Assembly (NCBI RefSeq): GCF_000178975.2
Contig: NC_015058.1
Location: 62,001 to 126,000, forward strand
DNA: 64,000 nucleotides
From: Granulicella tundricola MP5ACTX9
GTDB lineage: Bacteria; Acidobacteriota; Terriglobia; Terriglobales; Acidobacteriaceae
Direction: 5' to 3'
Below, one piece after another: positions 16,879-25,582 of this stretch. The position numbers were made by a program, and so were the translations under genes. The stretch's first letter is position 1, and each line of letters starts with the position of its first letter. The notes beneath the pieces are model-generated. The model saw only the letters and a program-made list of their open reading frames with translations. It was not told the origin of the DNA and searched no databases.

Positions 16879-17700
16879 ATGCAATATATGAGCTTGAGTC
16901 GATTTTTCTCGATCTTTTGGATGACGCTGCTTGCTATACCGGCTTTCGGACAAGAAAAGCCGCAGATCATGATTCTGGGGACAACGCACTTCAACAACCC
17001 AAACCACGACATTAGCAATATGGTAATAGATGACGTTCTTACCCCTGAGCGGCAGCAACAGATTCGATTGCTAGTCGGAGCAATTGCTCGATTCAAGCCA
17101 ACACGAATCGCTATTGAACTGCCGCCGTCAGAACAATCGGCACTCGACCAACGTTATGCCGACTACCGCGCTGGTCGTTATTCTTTAACGTCCAATGAAC
17201 GCGACCAACTAGGACTGCGACTTGCCGCGATGCTGCAACTCCCACGACTAGACGCGGTGGACTACAAGGAAGGCCCTCCTGGGCCCGACGAAGCCTATGA
17301 TTTTTCCGCCTATGCTGCCGCTCATGGCCAGCAGAAGCAATTTGACGGGTTTCTTGCAGCCGGAAAGCAATATGCAGCCGATGAGACTACGTACCTGCAC
17401 ACCCACACAATGCTCGAATGGTTTCGTCACGCGAATACGCCCCAGTATCGCCTGCTAAACAACAAGTTTTACTTTGACATGCTGCGGTTCGGCGACAATA
17501 AGATCAATCCTGGAGCAAATTGGGTTGGCGGATGGCACGCCCGTAATCTGATCATCTTGGAGAATGTGTGGAGGCTCTCAAAACCAAACGATCGCATACT
17601 CGTGATCTTCGGTGCGGGTCACACGTTCTTACTTAATCAATTCTCAAGTGACTCGGGGGAGTTCAACGTTATCGATACAGAGAGGTATCTTGCTCCCTAG
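16879..17700 (+). CDS. DUF5694 (TraB/PrgY-like) secreted protein
   Basis: 273 aa from the ATG at 16879; a GTG at 16828 or ATG at 16888 are alternatives. It begins with a signal peptide (FFSIFWMTLLAIPAFGQ). Conserved points are MILGTTHFNNP (about 35), RIAIELPPSEQ (about 75) and FGAGHTFLLNQF near the end, the GxxH / E / GxGH pattern of the TraB/ChaN-like fold, where these residues are thought to bind metal. The likely location is the periplasm. It lies between the two halves of the broken umuC gene, in the opposite direction, so it may have arrived with the rearrangement. The biochemical role of the family is not established. Confidence 0.75.
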   Translation: MQYMSLSRFFSIFWMTLLAIPAFGQEKPQIMILGTTHFNNPNHDISNMVIDDVLTPERQQQIRLLVGAIARFKPTRIAIELPPSEQSALDQRYADYRAGRYSLTSNERDQLGLRLAAMLQLPRLDAVDYKEGPPGPDEAYDFSAYAAAHGQQKQFDGFLAAGKQYAADETTYLHTHTMLEWFRHANTPQYRLLNNKFYFDMLRFGDNKINPGANWVGGWHARNLIILENVWRLSKPNDRILVIFGAGHTFLLNQFSSDSGEFNVIDTERYLAP

Positions 17701-17926
17701 TGGGAGATACAGCCAAATGCTCCTCTCGGCAACATTGACTCTCGACGAGTGGTGAATCGCCAATGCGTTCATCTAGCGTGGTCGGTTTCGAAACGCGCAT
17801 TGGCCGCTTCCCGCCAGGCTCAGAATGCAGGGCGAATCGCTTCTGAGAATTTGGCCTTCTGGGGACGAGTCGGATAAGAATTTACTGAAGTGGCAATGGG
17901 GCGCGGACACCCTGCTTTCAGTCGCT

Positions 17927-18154
17927 TCACAGCAGCAACAGTATTTGGCCCCAGCTCAAGCCAAATTGACTATTCGGGATATTCACATAATCCAATGAGT
18001 GAGCCACGCCGCAACCATCGTTGTTGGAGAGCACGATGACCGGAACGCCTTCGAGATCGGGCCGGAACACACGCTCGCACGAGACGTAGAAGTTGTTGCA
18101 ATCGATCCTGGATCGGTAATTATTCTCCAAATCGCTGATCTCGCATGTACTCAT
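17927..18154 (-). pseudogene. umuC-like polymerase, N-terminal fragment
   Basis: The frame contains [14 protein letters not shown], then [18 protein letters not shown], which is the hallmark start of UmuC (metal-binding Asp, steric-gate region). It diverges after GVAHS and lacks a normal start codon. The rest of the gene is at 15748-16545, about 1.4 kb further on the same strand, so the polymerase gene was split and partly deleted around 16,545-17,930. Confidence 0.85.
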
Positions 18155-18248
18155 TCAGCTCGCGCCAGAGAAACTTGCCGATCCGCACGCAAAGCCACAT
18201 GCTACAGAAGCCGGCGACGACCAAGAGGACTACTCGATGGGTTGGCAT
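18120..18248 (-). CDS. possible 42-aa single-pass membrane protein
   Basis: Short frame starting [20 protein letters not shown] and continuing [18 protein letters not shown]. It has one hydrophobic segment followed by an amphipathic charged tail, a plausible membrane miniprotein. The ribosome site is weak. It lies just upstream of the umuC N-terminal remnant. Too short to be sure. Confidence 0.3.
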   Translation of the reverse strand: MPTHRVVLLVVAGFCSMWLCVRIGKFLWRELNEYMRDQRFGE

Positions 18249-18366
18249 GGCTTTCAGGATATCCGTATACGCTGAATGCTTGTTCTCTCAATTATTTGGG
18301 ATAGCAAAGAGGCCATGGTTGACTTCCTTGAAGCACCTTGGTGGCCTAATTGCGCGGTTCGATACG

Positions 18367-19761
18367 TTAGTTCTCCAGCAACAACGTTTCGCCGAGGGCC
18401 TCGATCTCGGCCAAGTCCCGTCCAACGATCCCTTGAAGGTCGCCATAGATGCCCGCCGTGGAGTCGAGCAGTGTATGCAACTGTGCCTCTCGCTTGGACC
18501 ACCGCTTCATCGTGGCCTTCTTCTCGTCCGCTAAATCCTTTTGCATCTCGGACCAGCGTTCCGCTATGGCCTCTATCCGCCCCCGGAACTGTGGGCCGGT
18601 AAGGTAGGCGTAGACCAGTTCACTCTTTGTCTGCTGTCCCTCGGCGCTGCGCTTTTGGCCCGCGAGTTGCAGCAGCGATGCTCGTAACGCCGTCGCAACC
18701 GGGAGCGTGCATCCCAGCGATGACACCCACACTCCATCGACCTCGTTGAAGTGCGTGACATCCGGAGGCATCGCTTGCGACACGATCACGGCGATGTCAG
18801 CCCGGGCCGAACGCTGGTCGCCCTTGAGTTTTGCAAGCCATGCCGCTTGCCAGATCTTCGTGCGTTTGAACTCCCACAGGATGCGCCCGCACTCCCGGCC
18901 CGAGCTATCACGGACGACATGTAGGGTGTCTCCGCCGAACTCACCCTTTGGCACTGGCTGCAATTCATCAAACGGAAATTGCCTTCGAAGCTGATCTTCC
19001 AGCAGGAGCTCCAGCGTCTCACCCTGAGACTGCTGTGAGCCCTGTTGCGCCTTTCTGCTCGCCTCTTCCAGCTTCGTTGCCAGGTCCTTGATCTGCCTTT
19101 CTTTTTCGCTGAGCTGGAGGGTAAGCCGCTCACTGGCTTCGTTCGCTGCGGCTGCACGCACCTGGTCGAGCCGGCCACTAACCTCCTGTTCGATGCGCAA
19201 GGGCAGCTCCCGTTCTTTGTCCTGGAATTCCCGCTCCCGGCGTCTCAGTTCCACTTCAGCATTTTGTGCAGTCATCAGCTTGGCCGTAAGTCGTTCGATG
19301 TACTCACCCTGTTCCTTGCGGTCCCGATCCCGCTCCGCAAGCTCGCCAGCAAATCTCTGGGCTGCCCGGCTCGCCTCTGCTTCGGCGATTGCCTTTCTTT
19401 CTACAATCAATCTCTCCGCAAGCTCTTTTGTGACGGCCGCTTCGGTCTGACGGGCGACTTCAGCTGTCAACTGTTCCCGTTGAGTAGTGATCTCTGCACG
19501 GGCTTCCTCATAGCGGCGCTTGATGTCCGCCTCTCGTTTGGCGAGCTGTTGCTCAACTTCATGGGTTGCTTGTTGCTTGCGGTCGAGCTCTTGCTGCTGC
19601 TTTGCGACAGCATCATTCTGTGAACGGAGCTTTGCCTCATACTCTGCACGAGTTGCCTCGATCAGCGGAGCGGCCAGAGCCTCTGTAAGAGGAACCGGCG
19701 TACCGCACTTAGGACAGGCGACCGTTGGCTGAAGCGCAGACTCAGAGCTAAGTATGGACAT
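18367..19761 (-). CDS. DUF2130 coiled-coil protein with nuclease-like C-terminal domain
   Basis: 464 aa from the ATG at 19761 (GGAG 9 nt upstream). It begins with a half zinc ribbon, CPKCGTPVPLTEAL (about 14-27). Residues about 40-255 are a long coiled coil rich in Glu, Arg and Gln. Residues about 275-390 are the DUF2130 core with FGGDTLHVVRD, CGRILWEFKRTKIW and DQRSARADIAVIV; the E-F-K within it suits a PD-(D/E)XK nuclease fold, like the distantly related RmuC. DNA-repair or anti-recombination roles are plausible, but the family is uncharacterised. It stands alone on the minus strand. Confidence 0.88.
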   Translation of the reverse strand: MSILSSESALQPTVACPKCGTPVPLTEALAAPLIEATRAEYEAKLRSQNDAVAKQQQELDRKQQATHEVEQQLAKREADIKRRYEEARAEITTQREQLTAEVARQTEAAVTKELAERLIVERKAIAEAEASRAAQRFAGELAERDRDRKEQGEYIERLTAKLMTAQNAEVELRRREREFQDKERELPLRIEQEVSGRLDQVRAAAANEASERLTLQLSEKERQIKDLATKLEEASRKAQQGSQQSQGETLELLLEDQLRRQFPFDELQPVPKGEFGGDTLHVVRDSSGRECGRILWEFKRTKIWQAAWLAKLKGDQRSARADIAVIVSQAMPPDVTHFNEVDGVWVSSLGCTLPVATALRASLLQLAGQKRSAEGQQTKSELVYAYLTGPQFRGRIEAIAERWSEMQKDLADEKKATMKRWSKREAQLHTLLDSTAGIYGDLQGIVGRDLAEIEALGETLLLEN

Positions 19762-19900
19762 GGGGCTTGTTCTCCAACTTTGAGTATAGGCGAATAAAAT
19801 ACGAAGCCCAGGTGCCGCGTGGTGCATCGCTGTCCGGACCTGCCCGAATGCGGAAAGATGCTCGGTTCTATTACAAACCTGTGTCCAGGTCTTGGGAGTG

Positions 19901-20587
19901 CTAAAAATCGCCCATTTTTCTTAGACGTTCAAGGATGATCGGGATTCGGCGTTGGCTGATCGAATCGCCAGGAACATATCCCGGCAGCGCCTCTATAAAC
20001 CGCTCGTTTCCTAAGAGCTTACCGGTTGCTTCCGCCAAATATTTGCGGAGATCGGCTGGCGCTTCGGCAAGCTCGTCGAGCAGCTGTTCTCTTCCCTCGA
20101 TGACGGCAATGAAGTCTTCCAGGTCGTGGCTCATGTAGTAATCGTTCTCGCCACGATCATAGAAAGCCTCCATTTTGGTTCCTAGAAAGAAGGGGGCTGT
20201 AATCAGCCGAATCACCTTGCCGCTGAGCAAGGACGCCGGCGTCGCTGTCTGGATCGCCCCTTCGTACCAACGGTTGGAAAACCCGAGTGCGCCTTTTTGG
20301 GTCGACATGACATCGAGCATCAGGTCGCCATGGAGAAAACGACAAAGCGGAGCTCCCGGACGTGTGTCGTTCTCGAAGCCAATATCTCGCATTCGATCAC
20401 AGAAGGCTGAGTAACCGGCGTAGTCGGCCGCAACGATCACGTCTACATCGTACGTAGATCGAATCGGAGCGGAGCCCTGATCGGTCACAATGAGATCGAG
20501 CGTCGATCCTCCCACGAAGACGACCTCAGGCAGCAGATGCTTCAACTTCGCAGCCGCTTCCTCCAGCAGGGGCAGATTACTAGCCAT
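19901..20587 (-). CDS. nucleotidyltransferase-fold protein, toxin candidate
   Basis: 228 aa. FVGGSTLDL (about 24-32) and RSTYDVDVIV (about 43-52) give the GG[S/T] and D-x-D signature of minimal nucleotidyltransferases such as MNT and AbiEii. A further HGDLMLDVMS could supply the third Asp. It starts inside the last codons of the upstream HTH gene (8-nt overlap), so the two are translationally coupled. In known pairs of this architecture the nucleotidyltransferase is the toxin, often modifying tRNA or a partner protein. Here that is inference from fold and gene order. The C-terminal third is helical and unrecognised. Confidence 0.78.
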   Translation of the reverse strand: MASNLPLLEEAAAKLKHLLPEVVFVGGSTLDLIVTDQGSAPIRSTYDVDVIVAADYAGYSAFCDRMRDIGFENDTRPGAPLCRFLHGDLMLDVMSTQKGALGFSNRWYEGAIQTATPASLLSGKVIRLITAPFFLGTKMEAFYDRGENDYYMSHDLEDFIAVIEGREQLLDELAEAPADLRKYLAEATGKLLGNERFIEALPGYVPGDSISQRRIPIILERLRKMGDF

Positions 20588-21098
20588 TTACCAGTAACCT
20601 CTTGCTCAACATCTCCAGGGCAATCTTTCGCTCGCGGATTCGTCCATCACGCAGCGCATCGACAAGGCTAAGGAGTTCGTAAAACGCGGGGTCGGATAGG
20701 GCCGCCTCCGCAGCGTGTTTGTAGAGAGGCTCAAAGGAATAGCCGCGCACCTTCCCCAAAACATAAGGCCACACAGGCACTTCCGTTCCGCCATCGTGAA
20801 TGACGCTCCGCAAGGGCTCGGCTGCAAACGAAGTGGCCACACCCCTCGTCATTTCCCCCCGTACCGCCGGATACACGTACCTTACGCCATGTCCCAAGAA
20901 CTCCAGGAGTGCTGAGCGGTTTACCTTCTTTGGCCCATCGTCGTGTTGCAGCAGCCCAGACAGTCGGGCTCTTTTTACGGCCCCATGCACCTCGGAACTG
21001 GCAACATGAAGGTCGGAAGCAAGCTTCTGAAATGACGACTCTGCAGCTCCTGGGAGCGTCAGTTTCAGCAACACTGCAATGTCGAAAGGGCGAAGCAT
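20580..21098 (-). CDS. HTH regulator, antitoxin candidate
   Basis: 172 aa. The N-terminal region (about 1-60) looks like a winged helix-turn-helix: IAVLLKLTLPGAAESSFQKL, then LHVASSEVHGAVKRARLSGL. The remainder is a domain with VRYVYPAVRGEMTRGVATS that I do not recognise. AGGATG sits before the ATG. A 31-bp near-perfect palindrome lies 16 nt upstream, as expected for an autoregulated antitoxin operator. It overlaps the nucleotidyltransferase gene downstream by 8 nt. Confidence 0.78.
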   Translation of the reverse strand: MLRPFDIAVLLKLTLPGAAESSFQKLASDLHVASSEVHGAVKRARLSGLLQHDDGPKKVNRSALLEFLGHGVRYVYPAVRGEMTRGVATSFAAEPLRSVIHDGGTEVPVWPYVLGKVRGYSFEPLYKHAAEAALSDPAFYELLSLVDALRDGRIRERKIALEMLSKRLLVNG

Positions 21099-21113
21099 GA
21101 AATCATCCTACGT

Positions 21114-21144
21114 GTTCTCTATTCTTGAATCAAGAACAGAGAAC
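21114..21144. promoter_or_regulatory. 31-bp palindromic operator of the HTH-nucleotidyltransferase pair
   Basis: Outer arms GTTCTCT and AGAGAAC and inner arms TTCTTGA and TCAAGAA form a palindrome with only three non-paired positions, the central base included. It lies 16 nt before the start codon of the HTH gene, overlapping the place where -10 and -35 elements should be. Binding by the HTH protein would block its own promoter. Confidence 0.72.
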
Positions 21145-21193
21145 GCAGGATGTCAAAGCGGGCAATCCACTGCCTTCGCTCACATCAATGCAG

Positions 21194-21742
21194 CTAGTGT
21201 GTGCGAGGCTGTCGCAGGTTCATTCTGGCGAGAGCCACGTCGAGCGTGTTGCAATGAAATACGAGACCATCCCTCATTAATCTGCCAGGCATCGCCCTCA
21301 CACTTCCAAGGATCGTCTCATCGGCCAGTTGTCCCAGCAGCAACCGGAAGGGCCACGCTGGTAGGCGGATGCGCACCTTGGAATCAACGGCTTTTCCAAT
21401 CAATCGGTTGAAAGCCTTGCTCGTCACTTGTTGGGGAGCAACAACATTGCCGGAGCCGGCATGGCCGGTCAGCAGGTAGGACTCGCCGGGCTCGCACGCG
21501 GCTTCTATCCTTCGCAGCGCCTCAGCCTGATCGGCTGTGAGGTCGGGGTCTATCGAGCTCTCAATGACCCCGGCAAGTGAAGCTGCATCCTCTGCCGTGG
21601 GTGCGGCGACTTTGGGCTCCCTCTTCGCCGGAGGTGGACTGAAGAACGTTCCCTGTGACTCAAGCTCCTGCTTCGCCGTCGCCGACATCTTGCGCCAGCG
21701 CCGCGCCGCACTACCCTTTGCCTTTGAGTCCGTATCGATCAC
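21194..21742 (-). pseudogene. chimera of RecD-like helicase start and TIGR01777 epimerase end
   Basis: 182-codon frame made of two unrelated pieces. Residues 1-98 resemble the start of an ATP-dependent RecD-like helicase (LTADQAEALRRIEAACEPGE, then LLTGHAGSG), stopping within Walker A where Asn replaces the Lys. From about residue 106 the sequence is the DUF1731-type C-terminus of TIGR01777 sugar-nucleotide epimerases: VTSKAFNRLIGKAV, LPAWPFRLLLGQLAD, GSVRAMPGRL and HCNTLDVALARM. The junction is at about 21,448. Neither half can work; a deletion joining two genes in frame explains it. Confidence 0.8.
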
Positions 21743-22104
21743 TCTCTCTTAAGGGTAAATGACAGAACAGGCAGCTTCAGCTCTACTCCCCCCCGCATAG
21801 TCACCCTTTCCTGGAGCATTCTTCTGAAGGCAGGACGCCGGCCTTTGACATTTTTCACCGTAGTACCTGGTACGCCGATTGCTCAGGCAACAACTTCCCT
21901 CAATTTTGCGCCTTCCAAGGGAATGGCCTGCAACACCCCCCGTGGGGCAAATCTCCGAACTTGGAGGAGTAGCCAACGGCCAGAATGATTTGCCCGAATA
22001 TCTGCTGCACAGACGGGCAGACTCAACTTAGCTTACGGCGGTTGTCACGCCTCTTCAGAATGGATCTTGCTCCGCAGTGATTGAGATATGTCCTCAACCT
22101 GGTG
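21743..22104. other. intergenic region without recognised gene
   Basis: All frames are short. A 75-codon minus-strand frame (21749-21976) is unrecognised and lacks a ribosome site. No strong repeat or terminator seen. Confidence 0.4.
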
Positions 22105-23304
22105 TCATGCTCTCCGCTGTCGCATTGCGAATCGACGGCAGTGGTCTAGATATGCTGCTTCGTGAAGAGCGGCAAGATCTAGGACCCCACTCCAAAGCCA
22201 TCTAGGAGCCTCCAAGCCTTTCCCGTGTCGCGACTTCAGCTCGTGGCTCCATGCATACCTCTCCTCGCGACTAAGCTGTCTTCCGTGCGCCCGACCTACA
22301 ACACCGGCCATGAGGCGGGCAATTGCAATCGCTTCTGATTGCTCCAGGCCAACCAGCTCAAATTTGAGGTCTTGCGGACGGAGTTCCCTAACGACCACGG
22401 GACGGCGACAGATGGTTGCGGCCAGCATCCGTTCTCCAAGGAAGGGTGACAACGCACAGGCTCCGGCCACGACACGGTCCGCGTAGCCTTTGGGCATCTT
22501 GGCTCCCTTCGCAGAAGGAGCCGCTGTCAAAGTCGCTTCTTTGATATCGAGCAAGCGGTATTCAGGATGTTTCTTCGATCCGACACCCATGAGAACCGCG
22601 AATCTGAGGTTTCCCAACGAACTGCAACCTTTCATCCAGTACGCAGCGTCTAGGAGTTCAACACGCTTAGGTTCTTTGCCGCCAATTGTCTGCAAAAGCT
22701 GCCTGAAGCCATCACCCTCCACAAGCGAATTCAGTTCCGAGCGCTCCTCCTCAGTCACGGTCCAGAACTTCTTTCCCAGCGGGATGTTCGGCTTAACGTC
22801 CTCGATCCGCTCTTGAGCCAAGTGCCGCCATTGACGATTCTTTGCTGCGACCAACACACTTCGGATGGGTTGGACCTCCTTCAGATCGACGCGCTCGGTT
22901 CGTCCCGCCAAGCCGATGAGGTACCCTCCGATCATCTCTTCGAGCATAAGAGCGGTCGTCACACCAGGTAAATCTGAACTTCGCGCAGCCATTGCCAGAG
23001 AAAGTCCAAGCCGCAGAAGATCGTGGGCTGGATTCCCGATCACGGTTTGATCCAGGTCACGAATCTGAATGTCGATATTTCCTTCAAGGTCAGAGACTGG
23101 TCCGAGGTTCCCCGTGTGACAATCCCCGCAAATCCACACAGACGGACCCTGAGGGAGCGCTGCCTGTACGGACTTGCTCGCCAACCAGTCGTAGAACCGG
23201 GCGGTATTGCCCCGGACGTAAGCGTGCGCAGACTCAGCCATCTTTTGGTGCTGTCTCTGTGCGAGGGTCGGCTTGCGTTTGTCTGGCCTTACGTTAGAAA
23301 ACAT
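22105..23304 (-). CDS. DUF2252 family protein
   Basis: 399 aa covering most of a DUF2252 protein: FYDWLASKSVQAALPQ, VWICGDCHTGNLG (about 57-70), IDIQIRDLDQTVIGNPAHDL (about 77-97) and a late RHGKGLEAPRWLWSG. The GD.H..N and D.D motifs recall aminoglycoside-phosphotransferase-like folds, so kinase-like activity is possible but not shown. Some family members have a longer N-terminal extension; the ATG at 23304 has AGAAAAATG context with a poor ribosome site. It is followed by no close partner. Confidence 0.88.
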   Translation of the reverse strand: MFSNVRPDKRKPTLAQRQHQKMAESAHAYVRGNTARFYDWLASKSVQAALPQGPSVWICGDCHTGNLGPVSDLEGNIDIQIRDLDQTVIGNPAHDLLRLGLSLAMAARSSDLPGVTTALMLEEMIGGYLIGLAGRTERVDLKEVQPIRSVLVAAKNRQWRHLAQERIEDVKPNIPLGKKFWTVTEEERSELNSLVEGDGFRQLLQTIGGKEPKRVELLDAAYWMKGCSSLGNLRFAVLMGVGSKKHPEYRLLDIKEATLTAAPSAKGAKMPKGYADRVVAGACALSPFLGERMLAATICRRPVVVRELRPQDLKFELVGLEQSEAIAIARLMAGVVGRAHGRQLSREERYAWSHELKSRHGKGLEAPRWLWSGVLDLAALHEAAYLDHCRRFAMRQRRA

Positions 23305-23351
23305 TTTTCTCTCATTCCTTGTTCGTGGACGTGCCTCTTGGGGTGCTCGGG

Positions 23352-23858
23352 TTAAGGAACAGACGTGACATCATGTGCGGGATCGATTGGTGCAGTCTCT
23401 TCCGGTTTCAAATAGAAAGTCGCGCATTCGTCTGATAAGACACCACCCTTCACTTCCAGATCATCGCGGAACGCTTGATCGATGAAGTCAGCGGTATCGA
23501 AGTGTCGAGACTCAAAGTAAACAGAGTTCACGTCGTTTCGCGAGGCTCCATAGACGATACGGCTTACTCCTGCCCAAAGGCAGGCCATCGTGCACATGCC
23601 ACAAGGTTGCAGAGTGCAATAGACTGTAACCCCCTTGAGACTGATGGACCTCCGCTCCTTGCAAAGCCGCCTAATCCCCACCATCTCAGCGTGGGCAGTC
23701 GGATCAAACTGGAGATCGCCTTCGTTGAAGCTAGAGCAGACGATGGCTCCGTTCTCGACCAAGACACAACCTACCTGTGCTCCTCCAGGTGTCTCCTGCC
23801 CTATCCTCGCCTGCTCTAAAGCCGCAGCCATGAATGTTAGGTCTTTCGCGTCTTTCAA
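23352..23858 (-). CDS. nucleoside/cytidine deaminase-family enzyme
   Basis: 168 aa. The deaminase zinc site is complete: TAHAEMVGIRRL (HAE, about 56-58) and LQPCGMCTMACLWAG (PCxxC, about 87-91). Family members deaminate cytosine, guanine or tRNA adenosine; the substrate cannot be told from the sequence. The shorter QARIGQETPGGAQVGCVLV start is normal for the family. It lies 47 bp upstream of the DUF2252 gene on the same strand, so the two may share a transcript. Confidence 0.9.
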   Translation of the reverse strand: MKDAKDLTFMAAALEQARIGQETPGGAQVGCVLVENGAIVCSSFNEGDLQFDPTAHAEMVGIRRLCKERRSISLKGVTVYCTLQPCGMCTMACLWAGVSRIVYGASRNDVNSVYFESRHFDTADFIDQAFRDDLEVKGGVLSDECATFYLKPEETAPIDPAHDVTSVP

Positions 23859-24087
23859 GGTATTCTCCCGCCCGGCTAATAGCGCCCGATCTGAGCGTTT
23901 TGTGACTTATGAACGAAGAGAAGTAGCGACCGATTGGTGACTCTGTATGTGTCACCCGACTTCCGTATCTGGCTTCAGGACGGCATCCGCCTGCGTTTAT
24001 CCGGCAAGAGGGAGCCCTCTACAAGGGCGGTCCCATTTGGGCGATGAAGCAACTGAGTCCGCTGGTGGGCTAACCGTTCAAAAGGTC

Positions 24088-24112
24088 AAAGGCCCGCCAA
24101 GGCGGGGCCTTT
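24088..24112 (-). terminator. intrinsic terminator after the YciF-like gene
   Basis: AAAGGCCCGCC and GGCGGGGCCTTT pair around an AA loop with a single bulge, 16 nt after the stop of the minus-strand gene at 24128; ACCTTTT follows on that strand. Confidence 0.65.
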
Positions 24113-24127
24113 GTACGATCTGAGGGC

Positions 24128-24721
24128 TTATACCATTGCAGACTCGGCCGCGAGATCGGGTGCCGCTTTCGCTTCATCTTCCTTGCTCTTCTTGGCGGAA
24201 TACTTCTCTTTGCCGGATTTCGGCTCCTTGGGGCTTTCTGGTTCCTTTGCACTAAGCTTCATAATCGGAGCGCCAGCGGCCGTGATCTTCTTGGCTGCGG
24301 CGAGCTCTTCTTTCAGGTTGGAGTTCAAAAGCTTGACGATCTTCGGCAAGCCAAGGGCTGTCGCCATCGAGATGCAAGTCTCATAGCCCGCAATCTCGTA
24401 GTGCTCGGTGCGAAGCGCGGCCCCGATCAGACCAGCTTCGAACGACGAGCCCTCTTCATCCTTCTCGAGAGCGTCCTTGCCTTCTTCAATCACTCCTTCC
24501 ATTCCGTTACAGTGCTGGCCGGTCGGCTTCTCGCCAAGCTCGGCAAACACCTTTTTCAAACGCTCGACCTGACCTTTTGTTTCGGCAAGATGTGCGGTAA
24601 AGATGGACTTCAGTTTTGGATTCTTCGAACCCTTCGCTAGCTTAGGGAGAGCCTTCACCAATTGGTTTTCAGCGCTGTACATGTCGCGCAATTCGTCTAT
24701 TAGAACTGTCTTCAGTGCCAT
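24128..24721 (-). CDS. YciE/YciF (DUF892) ferritin-like protein
   Basis: 197 aa. Residues 1-160 are a DUF892 four-helix bundle: LIDELRDMYSAENQLVKALP, HLAETKGQVERLKKVF, HCNGMEGVIEEG, RTEHYEIAGYETC and LKEELAAAKKI. The Glu and His residues at helix positions (E.., E..H) make a ferritin-like di-iron site likely. The last 45 residues are a Lys/Glu/Ser/Pro-rich tail (EPESPKEPKSGKEKYSAKKS) absent from short family members and perhaps a nucleic-acid-binding or disordered extension. Linked in other bacteria to general stress response. Confidence 0.9.
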   Translation of the reverse strand: MALKTVLIDELRDMYSAENQLVKALPKLAKGSKNPKLKSIFTAHLAETKGQVERLKKVFAELGEKPTGQHCNGMEGVIEEGKDALEKDEEGSSFEAGLIGAALRTEHYEIAGYETCISMATALGLPKIVKLLNSNLKEELAAAKKITAAGAPIMKLSAKEPESPKEPKSGKEKYSAKKSKEDEAKAAPDLAAESAMV

Positions 24722-24858
24722 TGTGTCGTCTCCATGAGGTATTAAGAAGCCATCTCATCAGATGCCGAATTTCAAATGCTGTCTACTTTCGTGCTTCAGT
24801 CTTTATCGAACGGGATAGCGAGGATCTCTTTGACGATTCCGAAGAGATGGTCGATACC

Positions 24859-25140
24859 CTAACTTAGCTGACGCCCAAAAGTCTTTGAGTCGTCCCTTGG
24901 CGTTCCTTGCGCGACAAGGAACGCCAAGTTGGTTGTCCTTTGGAGCGGTTTGTTTATCTCATGCGCCAGTTCGTGGGCAATCTGGGCCGCCGCCACGTTG
25001 CGTTCATGAGCGATGAGCCGGGCTTGCATCTTTTGCTGCTCGTAGCCTTGGCGGCGAAGTCGGCGAGCATGGTCATCCACCGTGCGTCGTCGTCATCGAA
25101 CGCCTCCGCCCGATCATGGGGCATCACAAGATAGTTCCAC
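24859..25140 (-). pseudogene. GAF-histidine kinase remnant
   Basis: A 73-codon frame has MQARLIAHERNVAAAQIAHE and LAHEINKPLQ, the H-box of a sensor histidine kinase. Just upstream, in another frame, VMPHDRAEAFDDDDARWMTM and LADFAA resembles the end of a GAF domain. The frame change and the absence of an ATPase domain show a decayed sensor-kinase gene. Confidence 0.65.
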
Positions 25141-25160
25141 GGGTGGCCAGTGTCCCGAGC

Positions 25161-25373
25161 TCACCGCAACACGTTATAGGCCGATTGCTTCGGCCAGAGT
25201 CGCCCACGGTTTTGACGCTTCCACGGGAACGGATTCGCACAATCTACGCGCGGACACACAATGCACCCCGGATGGTCGGCTGACAGCCGGAACTGGTTGA
25301 TCAGGATCTCCTCACCACATTGGGGGCAAGTCCAACTCGCTTTGAGGCGGTTCTTACGACTCAACTTCATCAT
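25161..25373 (-). CDS. small zinc-ribbon protein, last gene of the mutasome operon
   Basis: 70 aa. TCPQCGEEILINQF and CIVCPRVDC give two Cys pairs (CPxC ... CxxC plus one extra Cys), a probable zinc ribbon; the rest is basic (MKLSRKNRLKASW). It overlaps the preceding 70-aa gene by 4 nt (ATGA). I know of no characterised homologue. Its place as the fifth gene of the imuA-imuB-dnaE2 operon suggests a role with translesion synthesis, perhaps binding DNA or a mutasome subunit; this is inference. Confidence 0.72.
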   Translation of the reverse strand: MMKLSRKNRLKASWTCPQCGEEILINQFRLSADHPGCIVCPRVDCANPFPWKRQNRGRLWPKQSAYNVLR

Positions 25374-25582
25374 GGATCTTCCTCCCGTAGAGATTGCTCG
25401 ATGGCTTCCCAGACCAGCCTTACAAACTCGACACTATCCTTGAGTTGTTCCCGGATCGGTATGGTGTTGGCACTCAGGTAAGGCGAGTTGCGGAGCCGGT
25501 GCGCAGCGATCCGGCAGGCATTCTCCAGCCACCAATCCTTGGGTGGCTCGCGTTCAGGCGGCGATGTCATATGCTCGCTCAT
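25370..25582 (-). CDS. small hypothetical protein, fourth gene of the mutasome operon
   Basis: 70 aa, acidic and helical: DWWLENACRIAAHRLRNSPY and IREQLKDSVEFVRLVWEAIE. No domain recognised. Its ATG shares one base with the dnaE2 stop (TGATG), and its own stop overlaps the next gene by 4 nt, so translation should run from dnaE2 straight into both small genes. That coupling argues that the product is needed in fixed ratio with the polymerase. Confidence 0.7.
   Translation of the reverse strand: MSEHMTSPPEREPPKDWWLENACRIAAHRLRNSPYLSANTIPIREQLKDSVEFVRLVWEAIEQSLREEDP

Noticed and set aside
23940..24072. Possible gene end reading RQEGALYKGGPIWAMKQL on the plus strand
   Set aside because: Protein-like for about 20 residues, but no family recognised and no start found.
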